A stretch of 64,000 nucleotides of DNA from Boesenbergia rotunda (Eukaryota; Streptophyta; Magnoliopsida; Zingiberales; Zingiberaceae). Position numbers and translations under genes: made by a program. The notes under the pieces are model-generated. The model did not search any database, was not told where the DNA came from, and saw only the letters and a program-made list of their open reading frames with translations. This document shows positions 45,979 to 57,546 of this stretch, in pieces. The stretch spans positions 124,001 through 188,000 of the forward strand of contig JAGFNQ010007656.1 of the NCBI GenBank assembly GCA_024364735.1, written 5' to 3'. The number at the start of each line of letters is the position of its first letter. Positions within the stretch are counted from its first letter, which is position 1.

Positions 45979-46949
45979 TGTTGATGCAGTCTGACCTGAT
46001 TGCTATTTTGGTGTTGACACCGATTTAAGTTTGGTTGAGTGAATTTGGCTTAAGTACTGGTTGGGGACTGGGCACGAAGTGATTGAAATCTTGGTGAGTG
46101 AAGCCGGGCCCCGGTGAGTGAAGCCGGGTCCCGGTGAGTGAAGCCGGGTGACGGAAATCCCGGTCACATTGGCTTTTGATTCCTCACTTAACATATTCAT
46201 TGTTGCCCTAAAACATTTATGATATATGCCTCTCATATGCAATTCAAAAATTATCCTTCATTTTATTTTGGGTTTGGTGAGAGACCCTCGTTTAAGGGGG
46301 AGTTATGTTGAAACTTAATAACCATACCCTTTTCGATATTTGACAAAGGGGCAGAGAATGATTGATTAAGTTTAGGGTTAATTATTGTAGGGGAGGACTT
46401 TGATTCCCTTACGATAATTGACTTCATTTGATACCTAAACTTAAATCGGGTTGTCAAACAACAAAAAAGGGGAGATTGTTGATGCAGTCTGACCTGATTG
46501 TTATTTTGGTTTTGACACCGATTTAAGTTTGGTTGAGTGAATTTGGCTTAAGTCCTGGTCGGGGACTGGGCACGAAGTGATTGAAATCCCGGTGAGTGAA
46601 GCCGGGTCCGGTGAGTGGAGCTGGGTAACGAAAATCCCGGTGAGTAAAGCCGGGTCCGGTGAGTCAAGCCGGGTGATGAAAATCCCGGTGAGTGAAGCCG
46701 GGTCCCGGTGAGTGAAGCCGGGTCCCGGTGAGTGAAGCCGGGTCCTGGTGAGCGAAGCCAGGTGACGGAAATCCCGGTGAGTGAAGCCGGGTCCTGGTGA
46801 GCGAAGCCAGGTGACGGAAATCCCGGTGAGTGAAGTCAGGTCCTGGTGAGTGAAGCCAGGTGACCGAAATCCCAATGAGTGAAGCCAGGTCCTGGTGAGT
46901 GAAGCCAGGTGATGGAAATCCCGGTGAGTGAAGCCGGGTCCTGGTGAGT
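45979..46949 (+). mobile_element. Copia remnant with two LTR starts
   Basis: TGTTGATGCAGTCTGACC occurs at 45979 and 46477. The first copy keeps only about 190 bp of U3. Then comes a short 3' internal segment ending in a polypurine tract (46463-46476, AAAAAAGGGGAGAT) directly before the second LTR start. The second LTR is cut at 46949 by the Tekay insertion. The PPT and LTR style are like the copia element at 4674, but the LTR sequence is different. Confidence 0.82.
46587..46949 (+). repeat. Second family of covarying hairpin repeats
   Basis: About a dozen units with stem, loop TGAGTGAAG and complementary stem. Stems alternate between CCCGG/CCGGG and CCTGG/CCAGG, both fully paired. A shorter run is at 46091-46150 in the first LTR piece. 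Confidence 0.85.
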
Positions 46950-49335
46950 TGTAACGCCCGAAAATTCTCGAAACTAATTTTAGAAATATCTTAGAATTTT
47001 TTCCAAATTTATGGATATTTTTATAGAATTTTTCCGTAAACGAAAGTGGCAAAAAGGGTTATAAACAGAAAATCGAGTAGGTGGGAATTGATCCCTTCAC
47101 CTGCGATTGAGACAAGAATGGGCAAACCAGCTGGGCTAGTTCGTTTTTGTTGAAAATGATCAAGTGAAACAATAGATAAGGCGTAATTAGGTAAATTCGC
47201 CCCCATAAGTATAAATAGATAATTAAAGAGAGAAGTTTTATTTTCTCTCAACTCAAACCCTCTTCCTCACCCAAACCCTCACGCCGCCCCTCTCTCCTCC
47301 CTTGGGCGAAGACACACCAAGCCCTAAGGCTTCCTCCGGTGGCCGGCCAAGGCTCTCTTCCGAGAGATCTTCTAATATTCGGAATCCCCACGACGAGAGG
47401 AACGCGTGAGCGCGAAGAAATCTCCGAGACTCCGAGTTTCTCCGGAACCTCCGACGCCGTTCTTGGTTGTAAGTCCAAAATATCAATGTAAGTACTGCTC
47501 ACCTGCAGTAAGAGGCGGTTTTCCCGCAAGAATTTTCCCTCGAAAGTTTTAGAAGAGATATTTCCTTTTTGTTTAAGATTTTGCATGTGATCTTAGTTCA
47601 TTATATGCTTGTATAAGTTAATTAAGCACCCTATATGAGGTTAGGGTCTAAGAAAAGTTATGAGAAAAGAAAAGAGAAGATAAAGATAAGAAAAGAAAAG
47701 GCCAAGGCCTTAAGAAATCCCCAAAAGTCCAGACTTAGGGATTTGGGCACACAAGGGGCTCGTTAAAATGCCAAGGCATTTAAAGATAAGAAAGAAAAGA
47801 AAGAAAAGCTATTTTATTTTCTAAGGCCAGTACCCGGCGTCCAAGGGTGTCGTTAAAGAAATCCAGGTGTCCAATTCCAAGGTCTTGGCCCTGGTAGACC
47901 AAGGTCTGCTCTATTAGGATTGGTGGCTCGCTACCCCAACCTTTTAGGGAACGCGCATAAGATGGTACTTACGTCTTAAGTGGATCCAAGTGAGATATTA
48001 TTTTCAAGTATATGCTTTAGCAAAGTTTTTCTAAAGTTTAAAGAAGTTTTCTAAAAGTTAAAGAAAGAATTAAAGTTAAAGAATTGCTAAAGTTTCAAGT
48101 TAAGCCGAGAACAAGTAAGTTAAGACTTATTAGTGCTTTAGTATGCATGTCTTGAGTTATACATGTTGTTTTAGTGTTTCTTTTAAGCATACAAGTATCT
48201 CATGTGATTTCACATCGTTTTAAAAAGCATGCTTGCATATTTCGAGATTTTGTGAGCTAGATAGTACTTACTAAGCTTTTGCTTATTAGTTGCATTTCCT
48301 CTTGCTGCAGGTAAAGGTAAAGGCAAGCAATTCTGAAGGAAGGCGACAAGGCGGTGCTGAGTGACGTGGGTGTGGTGGCTGACCTTGGAGAGGTCCTTGG
48401 GACAAGATGAATAAAAGACTCAAAGTGTATTTATTATAAAGTCTTAGTTTGAGTTAGATCATATAGCATTTATCCAAGTAATTGCGTTTCAGATATTTTG
48501 CATGTCTTAAAACCATGAGTAAAGATTCCATGTCATTTTAATTAGCATACATATCCTTATGATGGCATTGGATGAGTATGAGTGTGAGTAGTTTTGAATA
48601 TTGATACTTGATGGAGCTAATTGATGCATGTGCCAAGATATTGGTAGTTTCCCTTTGAATCAAGTTTTATTGCTTAAACATGCTTAGAAAAGTTGCATAC
48701 ACATTCCACAATGCTTTAGAAATGTTTAGAACATGTGTTTTGGTATTATGAATGCATAGGAGTTAAGTTTGGTACAAAACTCTAGTTAAAAGTTCATATA
48801 GATTTTCATAACTTAATTACTTCCGCAAAAGTTCTAATTTCGAGTTTATGAAGTTGTTTTGATTGGCTAAAATGTTTAGGAAACTAGTATAGAGTATAGA
48901 AATGTTGTTGTGTCTTTGTATGGCTTGAAACCATACGTTTGGTGGACTTTTGATACAAGGTTTCGAATCTGAAATTTCAGACTTTCAGGCGTGCCAGTCG
49001 ACTGGTTCAGTATCAGTCGACTGCCCTATCGAACAGTAGCTGCTGTTCGATGCATCAGTCGACTGCCAAGAGGCCAGTCGACTGGTGCCGCACCCAGAAA
49101 CTTTCTGTGGCCGATACCAGTCGACTGGTTAGATGGCAGTCGACTGGTACCATTGCAGTGAAGTTCTAGAGAAAGGAAGTATGTCATTGTATCATGCATG
49201 ACTATTAGAGTTAGAATATCATCCCTAGATGAATTTAAAAGAAAAAAAAGAAGTTCCGCATTCTTAGTCGTGCATTAGAGTCAAGAAGTAGATAAAGTAG
49301 CGGACCGTCTAAGGTAGAGAAGGCGGGTCGCTACA
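46950..49335 (+). repeat. 5' LTR of the plus-strand Tekay
   Basis: Starts TGTAACGCCCG and ends GGGTCGCTACA, 2386 bp. TATAAATA is at 47210-47217, followed by a CT-rich leader and GTAAGT-type donors near 47470 and 47491. CTTACTAAG (48267) with TTGCTGCAG ending at 48310 looks like a branch point and acceptor. Six CAGTCGACTG palindromes lie at 48995-49146. Confidence 0.9.
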
Positions 49336-49337
49336 GG

Positions 49338-49350
49338 TGGTACCAGAGCA
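49338..49350 (+). promoter_or_regulatory. Tekay primer-binding site
   Basis: TGGTACCAGAGCA two bases after the LTR. It matches the initiator-Met type with one change. Confidence 0.85.
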
Positions 49351-49841
49351 GTTCCCATTCTCCAGCATCACAAAAACATCAGCATCAACCTTGCCGTCTT
49401 CAAGTAAGAAAGTTTTAAGTTTCAGTTTTTCTATTGCTCCTTTACTTAATTGCAGTATAGAGAAATGCTTAAGTACTTACTCATATGTGCATAGAACAAG
49501 GAAGCATGTTTAATACCTTAGTATCACGGAATAATGTTTAATCCCTAGAATGGATATTAGAGAAATGCTTAAGTACTTACTTGATTTGCCCAAAAGTAAG
49601 TTTTGGGATTATGACACGCAAGGTGCTTGATAAAAGTTTTGAGTAAGACCAAGGTCTTACTAAGCCCTAGAACGAGTTCTAGGACTAAGAAATGAGATAA
49701 GAATCAAGACCAAGGTCTTGTTATATCCTAAAGTAAGTTTGGGAACATTACCATTAAGTGTTAAGTTATACATTTGAGGACGTCCTAGAAAGGCCCAAAA
49801 CGAGGAGCAAGCTCCTAGAGGGCAAGAGGCAACAGAGTCAG
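49351..49841 (+). other. Tekay leader, noncoding
   Basis: Untranslated leader with a repeated TTAGAGAAATGCTTAAGTACTTAC-type segment (near 49460 and 49560). It ends at GTCAG (49837-49841), the target of the nested element. Confidence 0.7.
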
Positions 49842-52768
49842 TGTCACGCCCCGAGACCCAAGAGCCGCTGATCCAATAGAAAATCGGACAGCACCTCCCC
49901 TGTCCGGCGGACAATTTACACATACACACAGATAATATAACACAACCACGCAGTTTAAAGGGCCTCAGGCCTCAGATATATGCAGAAGCAACAATTATAT
50001 GATTATATCTATCGAAAAACCAAATCCGGACTCACCTGAGCTGCCAGGGGGCAGGAACAAAGCCAAAACCGAACGAAGTCCAACATAGGACTCAAAAGTA
50101 CAATACCTTCAAACAGAACGTGCATACATGTTCAAAACATACAGCGGAAGCATAGGAATGCTACAGGGTCCATAACAAAACAAGGAAAACAAAAAAAAAG
50201 CTCCTCGGGAGCTGGGGACTGGCGGCTCGGGATCTCCTCGCAGACATCAACCTGAAATAAATATATATGGCAACGGGGTGAGTCCATAGCTCAGCGGATA
50301 CCCAAACAGATATGCATAGAAGGTTATACCAACAATAAGAGTTCAGCTAGTACAGACTCATATCAACAGAAGGGGAAAGACTAGCACTGAACAAACTGGG
50401 ATAGATACATACCTGAATCCATCTAACCTGTACAGAGGGTAAGAAATACCGTAGAATATTAGTAGACAGATAAGCACAGATAACAAGTCTCCAGTATATG
50501 CGATGTCAAACAAGTGCAGCAAATAAGTGCAGCAAACAATGCACGATGCAAAGTATGCACATGGTGCAATGACATGTGTCACCCCTGACACCAGACAGAA
50601 TCATCGTACACCTGTCATAGGGACGTCTGAAAAGGTAGGGCTCTGACAACTGTACACCCTGCCATCACTGCTCCTGAGTGACCGGGTGGACAGGATGCTG
50701 GCGGAGACCACGCTCCTAACCCCAAGCAATGGGGGAGTCAAGCTCTCATCTCCTCGTGGCTCAGTACGAGAAGGGATCCCTGCTTGCTACCACGCCCGCG
50801 CTCACCCTCCAATAGTGGCCGAACGGAGCAATACAGGGCAAATGCACACATCTACGGTATCCACTAACCCATGAGTGGCCGTGTGTGCCCGTCATGTACC
50901 GGAAGACGATTAGGCTCAACCACAAGGGAGTCGCTGATCGCCGGCATGCAATAGTGCAAGGATGGTGTATAATAGATACACATACCTCCCTCCCAAGTCA
51001 TCCGTATACTAAGTCTCAGTCTGAAATCCTATAACAGGAAATACAGGTACCCTACAAGGTATACTGAACTGAAATACAGATCCCTCAAGGTCAAATGCAA
51101 GAGATACTACCACGAGCTCTAGCATACCAATAGATATGACAATACCTGGGACTGTATGAAACTAACAGCAGAATAACTCAGGGATAAACAACAAGTATCC
51201 AGAACAGACATAATAAGCACGGATAAACAACAAATATCCAGAATAGGCATAATAACCAGGGATAAACAACCAATATCCAGAATAGGCCTAATAACCAGGG
51301 ATAGCGTATAATCTTACTGCTATCTATAACAGACTATGCATAATCACATGACAATATCAAAAGAGATAAGTCAAAGGGTACCCGCCTCCGAAAGTGTATA
51401 AATCCGTATCAAACCGGAAGAACCACCCGTCCGATATAATCCAATCAAGCTCCTGCATCAAGGATGCATTTAGTTAGCTATTACAAAAATAGTAGTTAGC
51501 TAACAAGTCCCTAACTCATATTAAGGTTAACCTAATCCTCGTATTTCATTTAATTAACTTGATTAAATGATTAAACCCTTATTCGTTTAGGATTAGGTTT
51601 AGTCTACATTTAACCTCTAGTTTCCCCTTTCAAGAAGCCAACACCTAATTCCAATAACCACAACATAATTGAGCTTACCTCACACACCACAGCTAGGAAA
51701 CAAATCTCAAACAGTTGGAATGTTGCAATAATAAGCTGAGCAACCTCTAATTAAATCCTAGCCAGAATCCCTGACAGATTCACTTTCAAAACCAAGATCA
51801 CAACCCTAAAACTTATCACACAGCTTTGATTCAAAGAGAAATCATCCTCATTAACAGTGGAATCACCCAAAGCCCTTACCTCAAATCTGGTGGTAAGAAT
51901 CCTCCACCTCACAGCTCCAATTGTTGTTCATCAACTCAGCAGCCACCCAAAACGTGAGGAATTCTACAACTAATCAAACCACAAATTGCATTGTCACAGA
52001 CCTAACCAACCTACAGGAAATCCAAATCAAACCAACACATACAAGCTATCCTTACCTAGAATTGGCGCAACCAGTTTTCCCTCCCCACAGCCAAGTTCTG
52101 GATTCCTAATTGGCACAGCAGACTACCAATGTTTGATACAATTGGTTTCTGATAAGGGAAAACACCCGATTGGAGAGTAATGTCCTTCAATCGGCTGCTC
52201 CACCCTGTGGTAGCTTCTCCCAGCTTCAACCGTTCACCCTAGATCCGGTGAGGGCAGAGTGAAGCAGTGACCACGGAGTGGGGTTGGCGACTGTCGTCGG
52301 GACTCGCCCAAGGTAGATGAGCTCCGTAGCAGCGGGGATAAGGCCGGGGTCGTCTCCCTCAATCCCCGAGTTGGGACTGCGTGGAGATGGGGGGTGGCAG
52401 AGCTCGTCGCCGGTGCCGCCCGAGACGATTGGAGACGAAGAAATCCAACGGAGGAGTAGGGGGTGAGTGGCTGGGGTTTTCGATCGGCAGTGAGGTGTGC
52501 GGCGGAGAGGTCGCATAGGTGGTCGGGCCGAATAGGTTTAGGTCAAGGGATATAAGTGATGGGCATTTTGCGTTTTGGTCCAACCAATTTCCATCTAATC
52601 ACAAAACCACCCCTAGGGTCCAAACTTGATTACAAGTTAGTCCTTATAATTGTTTGTTCAATTACATTTCGGTCCCTAAGTTTGTCTCCGAGGACTCTGA
52701 AACCTCAAAACCTTCCCGATAATCCTTCGAAAATTACCAGGACCTAGTCGAAAGTGTCGGATTTAACA
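49842..52768 (-). repeat. 3' LTR of the young Tekay
   Basis: Sense (minus) strand starts TGTTAAATCC and ends GGGGCGTGACA. It includes a roughly 40-bp tandem repeat (51182-51305) with three GGATAAACAAC-type units. A strong donor (GAG then GTAAGG, intron start 51879) and acceptor (TTTATTTCAG, intron end 50252) could define a 1.6-kb intron. Confidence 0.93.
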
Positions 52769-52781
52769 TCCTCCCCCACTA
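52769..52781 (-). promoter_or_regulatory. Polypurine tract of the young Tekay
   Basis: Minus strand TAGTGGGGGAGGA directly before the LTR start TGTTAAATCC. Confidence 0.92.
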
Positions 52782-52877
52782 ATAAGAATTTGGTCCCCAA
52801 ATTTTGCTATTCACTATAATAAACACTATAAAGAAGTATGCTGATATAAATACTGACAGTAACTAATCACGCATACC

Positions 52878-53864
52878 TCAAGTGAACAGGTGGGGGTAGC
52901 GAGCTCGAATGACATGCTCAAGCTCCCAGGTAGCCTCCTCATCTGAGTGATGCTGCCATCCGACTTTAACAAGCCGGATTTTCTTGTTCCGCAACTGACG
53001 CTCTCGGTGACCCAAAATCCGTACCGGAATCTCCTCGTAAGTCGCGTCAGGCTGGAGTGAAACAGATACGTCTGACAGCACATGCGTAGGGTCTGGTACA
53101 TACCGTCTCAGCATCGATACATGAAATACGTCATGCACTCCAGATAGGGAAGGTGGTAATGCCAGACGGTAAGCTACTGCTCCAATCCTCTCCAAAATCT
53201 GGAAAGGACCAATGTATCGCGGAGCAAGCTTACCTCGAAGACCGAATCTCTTCACCCCTTTCGTGGGTGAAACACGAAGGAACACATGGTCGTCAATGGA
53301 GAACTCCAGAGGTCTCCGTCTCCGATCCACATAACTCTTCTGTCGATCCTGTGCCTCGGACATCCGTCGTCTAATAGTACAGACCAACTCTGCCTCAAAC
53401 TGTGCTCTCTGAGGTCCTAGCAACTGGGACTCTCCAACCTCCTCCCAGAGGGTGGGTGTCCGACAAGGCCTACCATACAACGCCTCATACGGTGCCATCT
53501 GGATAGCCGCATGATAACTGTTGTTGTAGGCGAACTCGACAAGGTGCAAATGATCCTCCCAACTGCCTCCGAAATCCACAACACAAGCTCTCAATAGGTC
53601 CTCTAGAGTCTGAATAGTCCGCTCTGACTGCCCGTCGGTCTGCGGATGGAAAGCGGTACTGAACCTCAACTCGGTACCCATGGCCCGCTGCAGACTCTGC
53701 CAAAAACGTGATGTGAAGCGAGGGTCTCGGTCTGATATAATACTCATCGGAACCCCATGCAGCCGAACAATCTCTCTACAATATAGCTCTGCTAGTCTGT
53801 CCAAGGAGTCTGTCCTCCGAATGGCCAAAAAGTGTGCAGATTTGGTTAATCGATCAACGATCAC
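52878..53864 (-). pseudogene. pol: Tekay integrase core, GPY/F module and chromodomain
   Basis: Open frame of 328 codons after an in-frame TAG (53865-53867, where relatives have Trp). It holds the second catalytic Asp (ISDRDPRF) and the Glu in DGQSERT, then the GPY/F motif (PRYIGPFQILERIG). The C-terminal chromodomain has RILGHRERQLRNKKIRLVKV and TWELEHVIRARY. The chromodomain would guide integration to marked chromatin. Apart from the TAG upstream, it looks intact. Confidence 0.92.
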
Positions 53865-53867
53865 CTA

Positions 53868-54835
53868 AATCGCATCGTGTCCTCGCTGAGTCCTCGGTAA
53901 TCCCATCACGAAGTCCATAGTAATGTGTTCCCACTTCCACTCGGGAATGGGAATCCTCTGAAGTAGTCCAGCAGGTCTCTGGTGCTCAGCCTTAACCTGC
54001 TGGCAAACTAGACATCTAGCTACAAAATCCGCGATGTCTTTCTTCATGTCGTTCCACCAGTAGGAACGCCTCAGGTCTCGGTACATACGGGTCCCGCCCG
54101 GGTGGATAGCAAAGCGGGAACGATGAGCCTCCTGCAGTAACTCCTCTCGGACCGGATGTGACTCGGGTACGCAAAGTCTCCCTCGGAAATAGAGAGCACC
54201 CTCGTCATCTCTGGTGAACTCAGACTGCTGTGCTGAAGCTATCTGGCTGCCGAGGGACTGCAGGTGCTGATCAGTGGCCTGGGCCTCTCGAATCCTCGTC
54301 TGGATGGAAGACTGAGCAATCATAGTCTCAAGAATACCCTGCTCAGTCCGTCTCTGCTCCTCTAAGCCCAACTCTGAGAAACCCTGAACTAGCTCGGTAA
54401 CTGATGCCAGGAGGCAGGCCAAAGTCCCTCTGGACTTCCTACTCAATGCGTCCGCCACAACATTAGCTTTCCCCGGATGGTAGCTAATGGTGCAATCATA
54501 ATCCTTAAGGAACTCCATCCACCTCCTCTGTCGGAGGTTGAGCTCCTTCTGCGTAAACAGATATTTGAGACTCTTATGATCAGTGAAGATCTCAAAGGTA
54601 ATACCGTACAGGTGGTGCCTCTAGATCTTCAGCGCAAAGATAATAGCTGCAAACTCTAAATCATGAACTGGGTAGTTCTTCTCATGCTCCTTCAGCTGTT
54701 GAGAAGCATAAGACACTACCCGCCCGTGCTGCATCAGAACTGCGCCTAACCCCTGATGAGATGCGTCGGTATACAACACGAATCCGTCCTCTCCTGATGG
54801 AAGAACGAGGACGGGTGCCGTCACCAATCGCCGCT
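53868..54835 (-). pseudogene. pol: Tekay RNase H and integrase N-terminus
   Basis: RNase H begins with LYTDASHQGLGAVL and ends with FTDHKSLKYLFTQKEL. A TAG near 54621 (where relatives have Trp) splits it. The integrase zinc region (IHPGGTRMYRDL, CLVCQQVKAEH) and first catalytic Asp (ITMDFVMGLP) follow in the 54518-53868 frame. A 1-base frameshift near 54836 separates it from RT. Confidence 0.92.
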
Positions 54836-56311
54836 TCAGCTCCTGGAAGCTGTCTCACAAGCCTCTGTCCATGTGAACTTCACGCCTTTCCTGGTAAGGC
54901 GTGTCAGTGGCACAGCAATAGTGGAAAATCCCTCTACAAATCGTCGGTAATATCCGGCCAAACCCAAGAAACTACGAATCTCAGTAACTGACTTCGGCTG
55001 CTCCCAGCTGGTAACAGCCTCGATTTTTTGGGGATCTACTGAGATGCCTCTGCTAGATACCACGTGTCCCAGAAAACCTACTGATGACAACCAGAAGGCA
55101 CACTTGCTGAACTTTGCATATAGACGCTCTCGTCTGAGAGTCTCCAATACGATGCGAAGATGCTGTGCATGCTCCTCCTCAGAATGTGAGTAAACTAAGA
55201 TGTCATCAATGAATACTATGACGAACTGATCCGGATACTGCAGAAATACGCGGTTCATCAAGTCCATGAATACCACTGGAGCATTGGTAAGCCCAAATGG
55301 CATTACCAAAAACTCATAGTGTCCATATCTGGTGCGGAACGCTGTCTTCTGGACATCTGACTCTCTGACCCTCAACTGATGATATCCGGATCTCAGATCA
55401 ATCCTGGAATACACAGATGTGCCCCTGAGCTGATCAAACAAATCCTCAATCCGTGGTAGGGGGTACTTGTTCTTGATGGTCACTGCATTCAACTGTCGGT
55501 AGTCGATGCACAACCTCAAAGAACCGTCTTTCTTCTTTACGAAGAGAACTGGGGAACCCCATGGTGAGACGCTAGGTCTGATGAATCCCCTGTCCAATAA
55601 CTCCTGGAGTTGGACCTTCAGCTCGTCCAACTCTCTCGGTGCCATGCGGTATGGAGCTTTCGATGCCGGCGAAGTCCCCGGTATCAGCTCAATAGTAAAC
55701 TCCACTTGCCTCCTGGGAGGCAATCCTGGTAGCTCCTCTGGAAATACGTCCTGATATTCTCGGACCACTGGGACGTCCGAGAGCGGAGGGCTACTGCTGT
55801 CGTCGGTGCCAATGACTGACAGTAAGAAACCCTGACATCCGCGAGATAGTAGTCTCTGTGCCTGAAGCGCAGAAATAACCGATAAGCCCTCATCCCTGAT
55901 GCCAGTGAAATCCCACGAGGGTTGGTCCGGAGGCCGGAAGGTGACCACCCTCATCTGGCAATCGACTGTGGCATGATACGCTGTAAGGATGTCCATACCA
56001 ATAATAATATCAAAGTCCACCATCTCCAGAACCAACAGATTAACTGTGGGGGTAATACTACCGAAATCTAATGGGCATGCTCTGACCTCCTGTGTAATAC
56101 TCAAGATCTCTCCTGAGGATAAGGATACAGATAACTGTTGTGATCTAGCGGTAGCCAATCTACCAACCCTACTCATGTCCTGGCATAAAGTATGCAGGTG
56201 CTGGTGGGGCGGCATACGGCTGGCGGAATGAAGGCTGAGTCCTCCGTCCGCCTCTATGAGCTCCTGACTGCACTGAATGTCCAGTCTGGCTAGTGGCTCC
56301 CGTCCTCTCAT
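54836..56311 (-). pseudogene. pol: Tekay protease remnant and reverse transcriptase
   Basis: A 491-codon frame. The protease part keeps the SVSLSSGEIL and FDIIIGMDIL blocks but not the catalytic Asp-Thr/Ser-Gly: the zinc-knuckle linker runs straight into SRVGRLATARSQQL. RT is complete: FVKKKDGSLRLCIDYRQL, MPFGLTNAP, FIDD at 55202-55213, and a thumb ending GYYRRFVEGF. The apparent start ATG at 56311 lies in the linker and is probably not used. Confidence 0.92.
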
Positions 56312-56475
56312 TCTGTGCCTTCAAGGCACAGTCCCTGCTCAAATGTCCTGGTAATCTGCAGTAGTAGCAAACGGCCTGCTCCAGGCGACAGTCTGCTATT
56401 ACGTGCTCTCTGGATCCGCCACGGGTACAGTAAGATGTCGGTGCAGTCTTCTTCCGGTCCTTTGTTCCCTAAAGG
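56160..56475 (-). pseudogene. gag: Tekay gag C-terminus with zinc knuckles
   Basis: On the minus strand a frame holds a degenerate first knuckle (CTRGGSREHVIADC) and a clear CCHC knuckle (CYYCRLPGHLSRDC), then an Arg/Gly/Pro-rich linker. The capsid is missing upstream. Confidence 0.8.
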
Positions 56476-57524
56476 TCATCCTCGGTATCTTCCACCCGAT
56501 TGTGGCCTAGTCTCGTAAGTGATTCGCCCCAACGCAATTCATAAGTACCAAGGTACCTCCTTGGTTATCTAAACCAAGTATACGTGGTAACCCACAAGTG
56601 TCAGCACATAGCTCCACACTTCCCCGTACCAGCTCAAGTCACCTATCAAACTGTATCGTTTAGATCATCAACCAGGTACAGGCGATTCATGGTCAAAGTT
56701 ATCATGGAATAGGATGTATCAATCCACTAACGATGATAGCACGTAGCTAATGTTACTCTTCTACATCAATGTACATCATGTACCCTAAATGTGCCTTCAA
56801 AGTCATCTAACCAGGCACAAACAACCCAAAGGTCTGAAACCCTTTGAACCAGAGTAAATCGATCCTACACTGATCGAGCCAACTACGATAGACAACCCTA
56901 GTTCTTGCTCAGCTAATAATAGCTAAAACACGTACTATAAATAGTAAGGTCCTGAAAAACCAAAATCCTTAACCTTCAACAGGTTGTCGATATATTCGAC
57001 CTTAGTTGTCCGATTCAACGATCGGGGCTACTAGAGAATTAACATTCTCTGCTCCAAGACCTCATCCGTAACATATCACTAATCGCTCATATGAACGATC
57101 ACGAATAAGATAGATTGACAACATGTCAATCCAACTAAACCAAGTCTACATATATCTATCCAGTATGAATATATGATCCCACCAAGCTGGGATAGTCTAA
57201 CCAATCAAAAATCTAATACTGAGTACTAAAGCTAGGATAGTACTAGAAAGATATACCTTTTTCCGCCTGGAGAAGTCCTGTCGCTGCCAAGTCCCCAAAT
57301 TGCCGTCGCATCGCAACCACGGCTTTAAAAATCCGTAATGTACTCGGATGAATAACATCAAACCCGAGCTCCGACACCTACCAGTACAGTGTCAGATTTA
57401 AATTCCGAAAAATCCACGAATCGTTGGTATCCCGCATCCTGGGCTTGATACCAAAAATACCAAAAATAAATTGGTACCAGATAAACAACGTAAATCCAAA
57501 AGCACTCAAGGTATCCGACAACCT
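56476..57524 (-). other. Leader of the young Tekay, no capsid
   Basis: Read on the minus strand this stretch is noncoding AT-rich leader. None of the gag capsid motifs (such as those at 60850-61220) can be found. The deletion joins leader to the gag tail. Confidence 0.7.
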
Positions 57525-57538
57525 GAGCTCTGATACCA
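57525..57538 (-). promoter_or_regulatory. Primer-binding site, initiator tRNA-Met type
   Basis: Minus strand TGGTATCAGAGCTC, eight bases inside the LTR edge. Confidence 0.93.
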
Positions 57539-57546
57539 AAATAAAT

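Noticed and set aside
49338..49350. tRNA gene
   Set aside because: Only the tRNA-complementary primer site is present; no cloverleaf around it.
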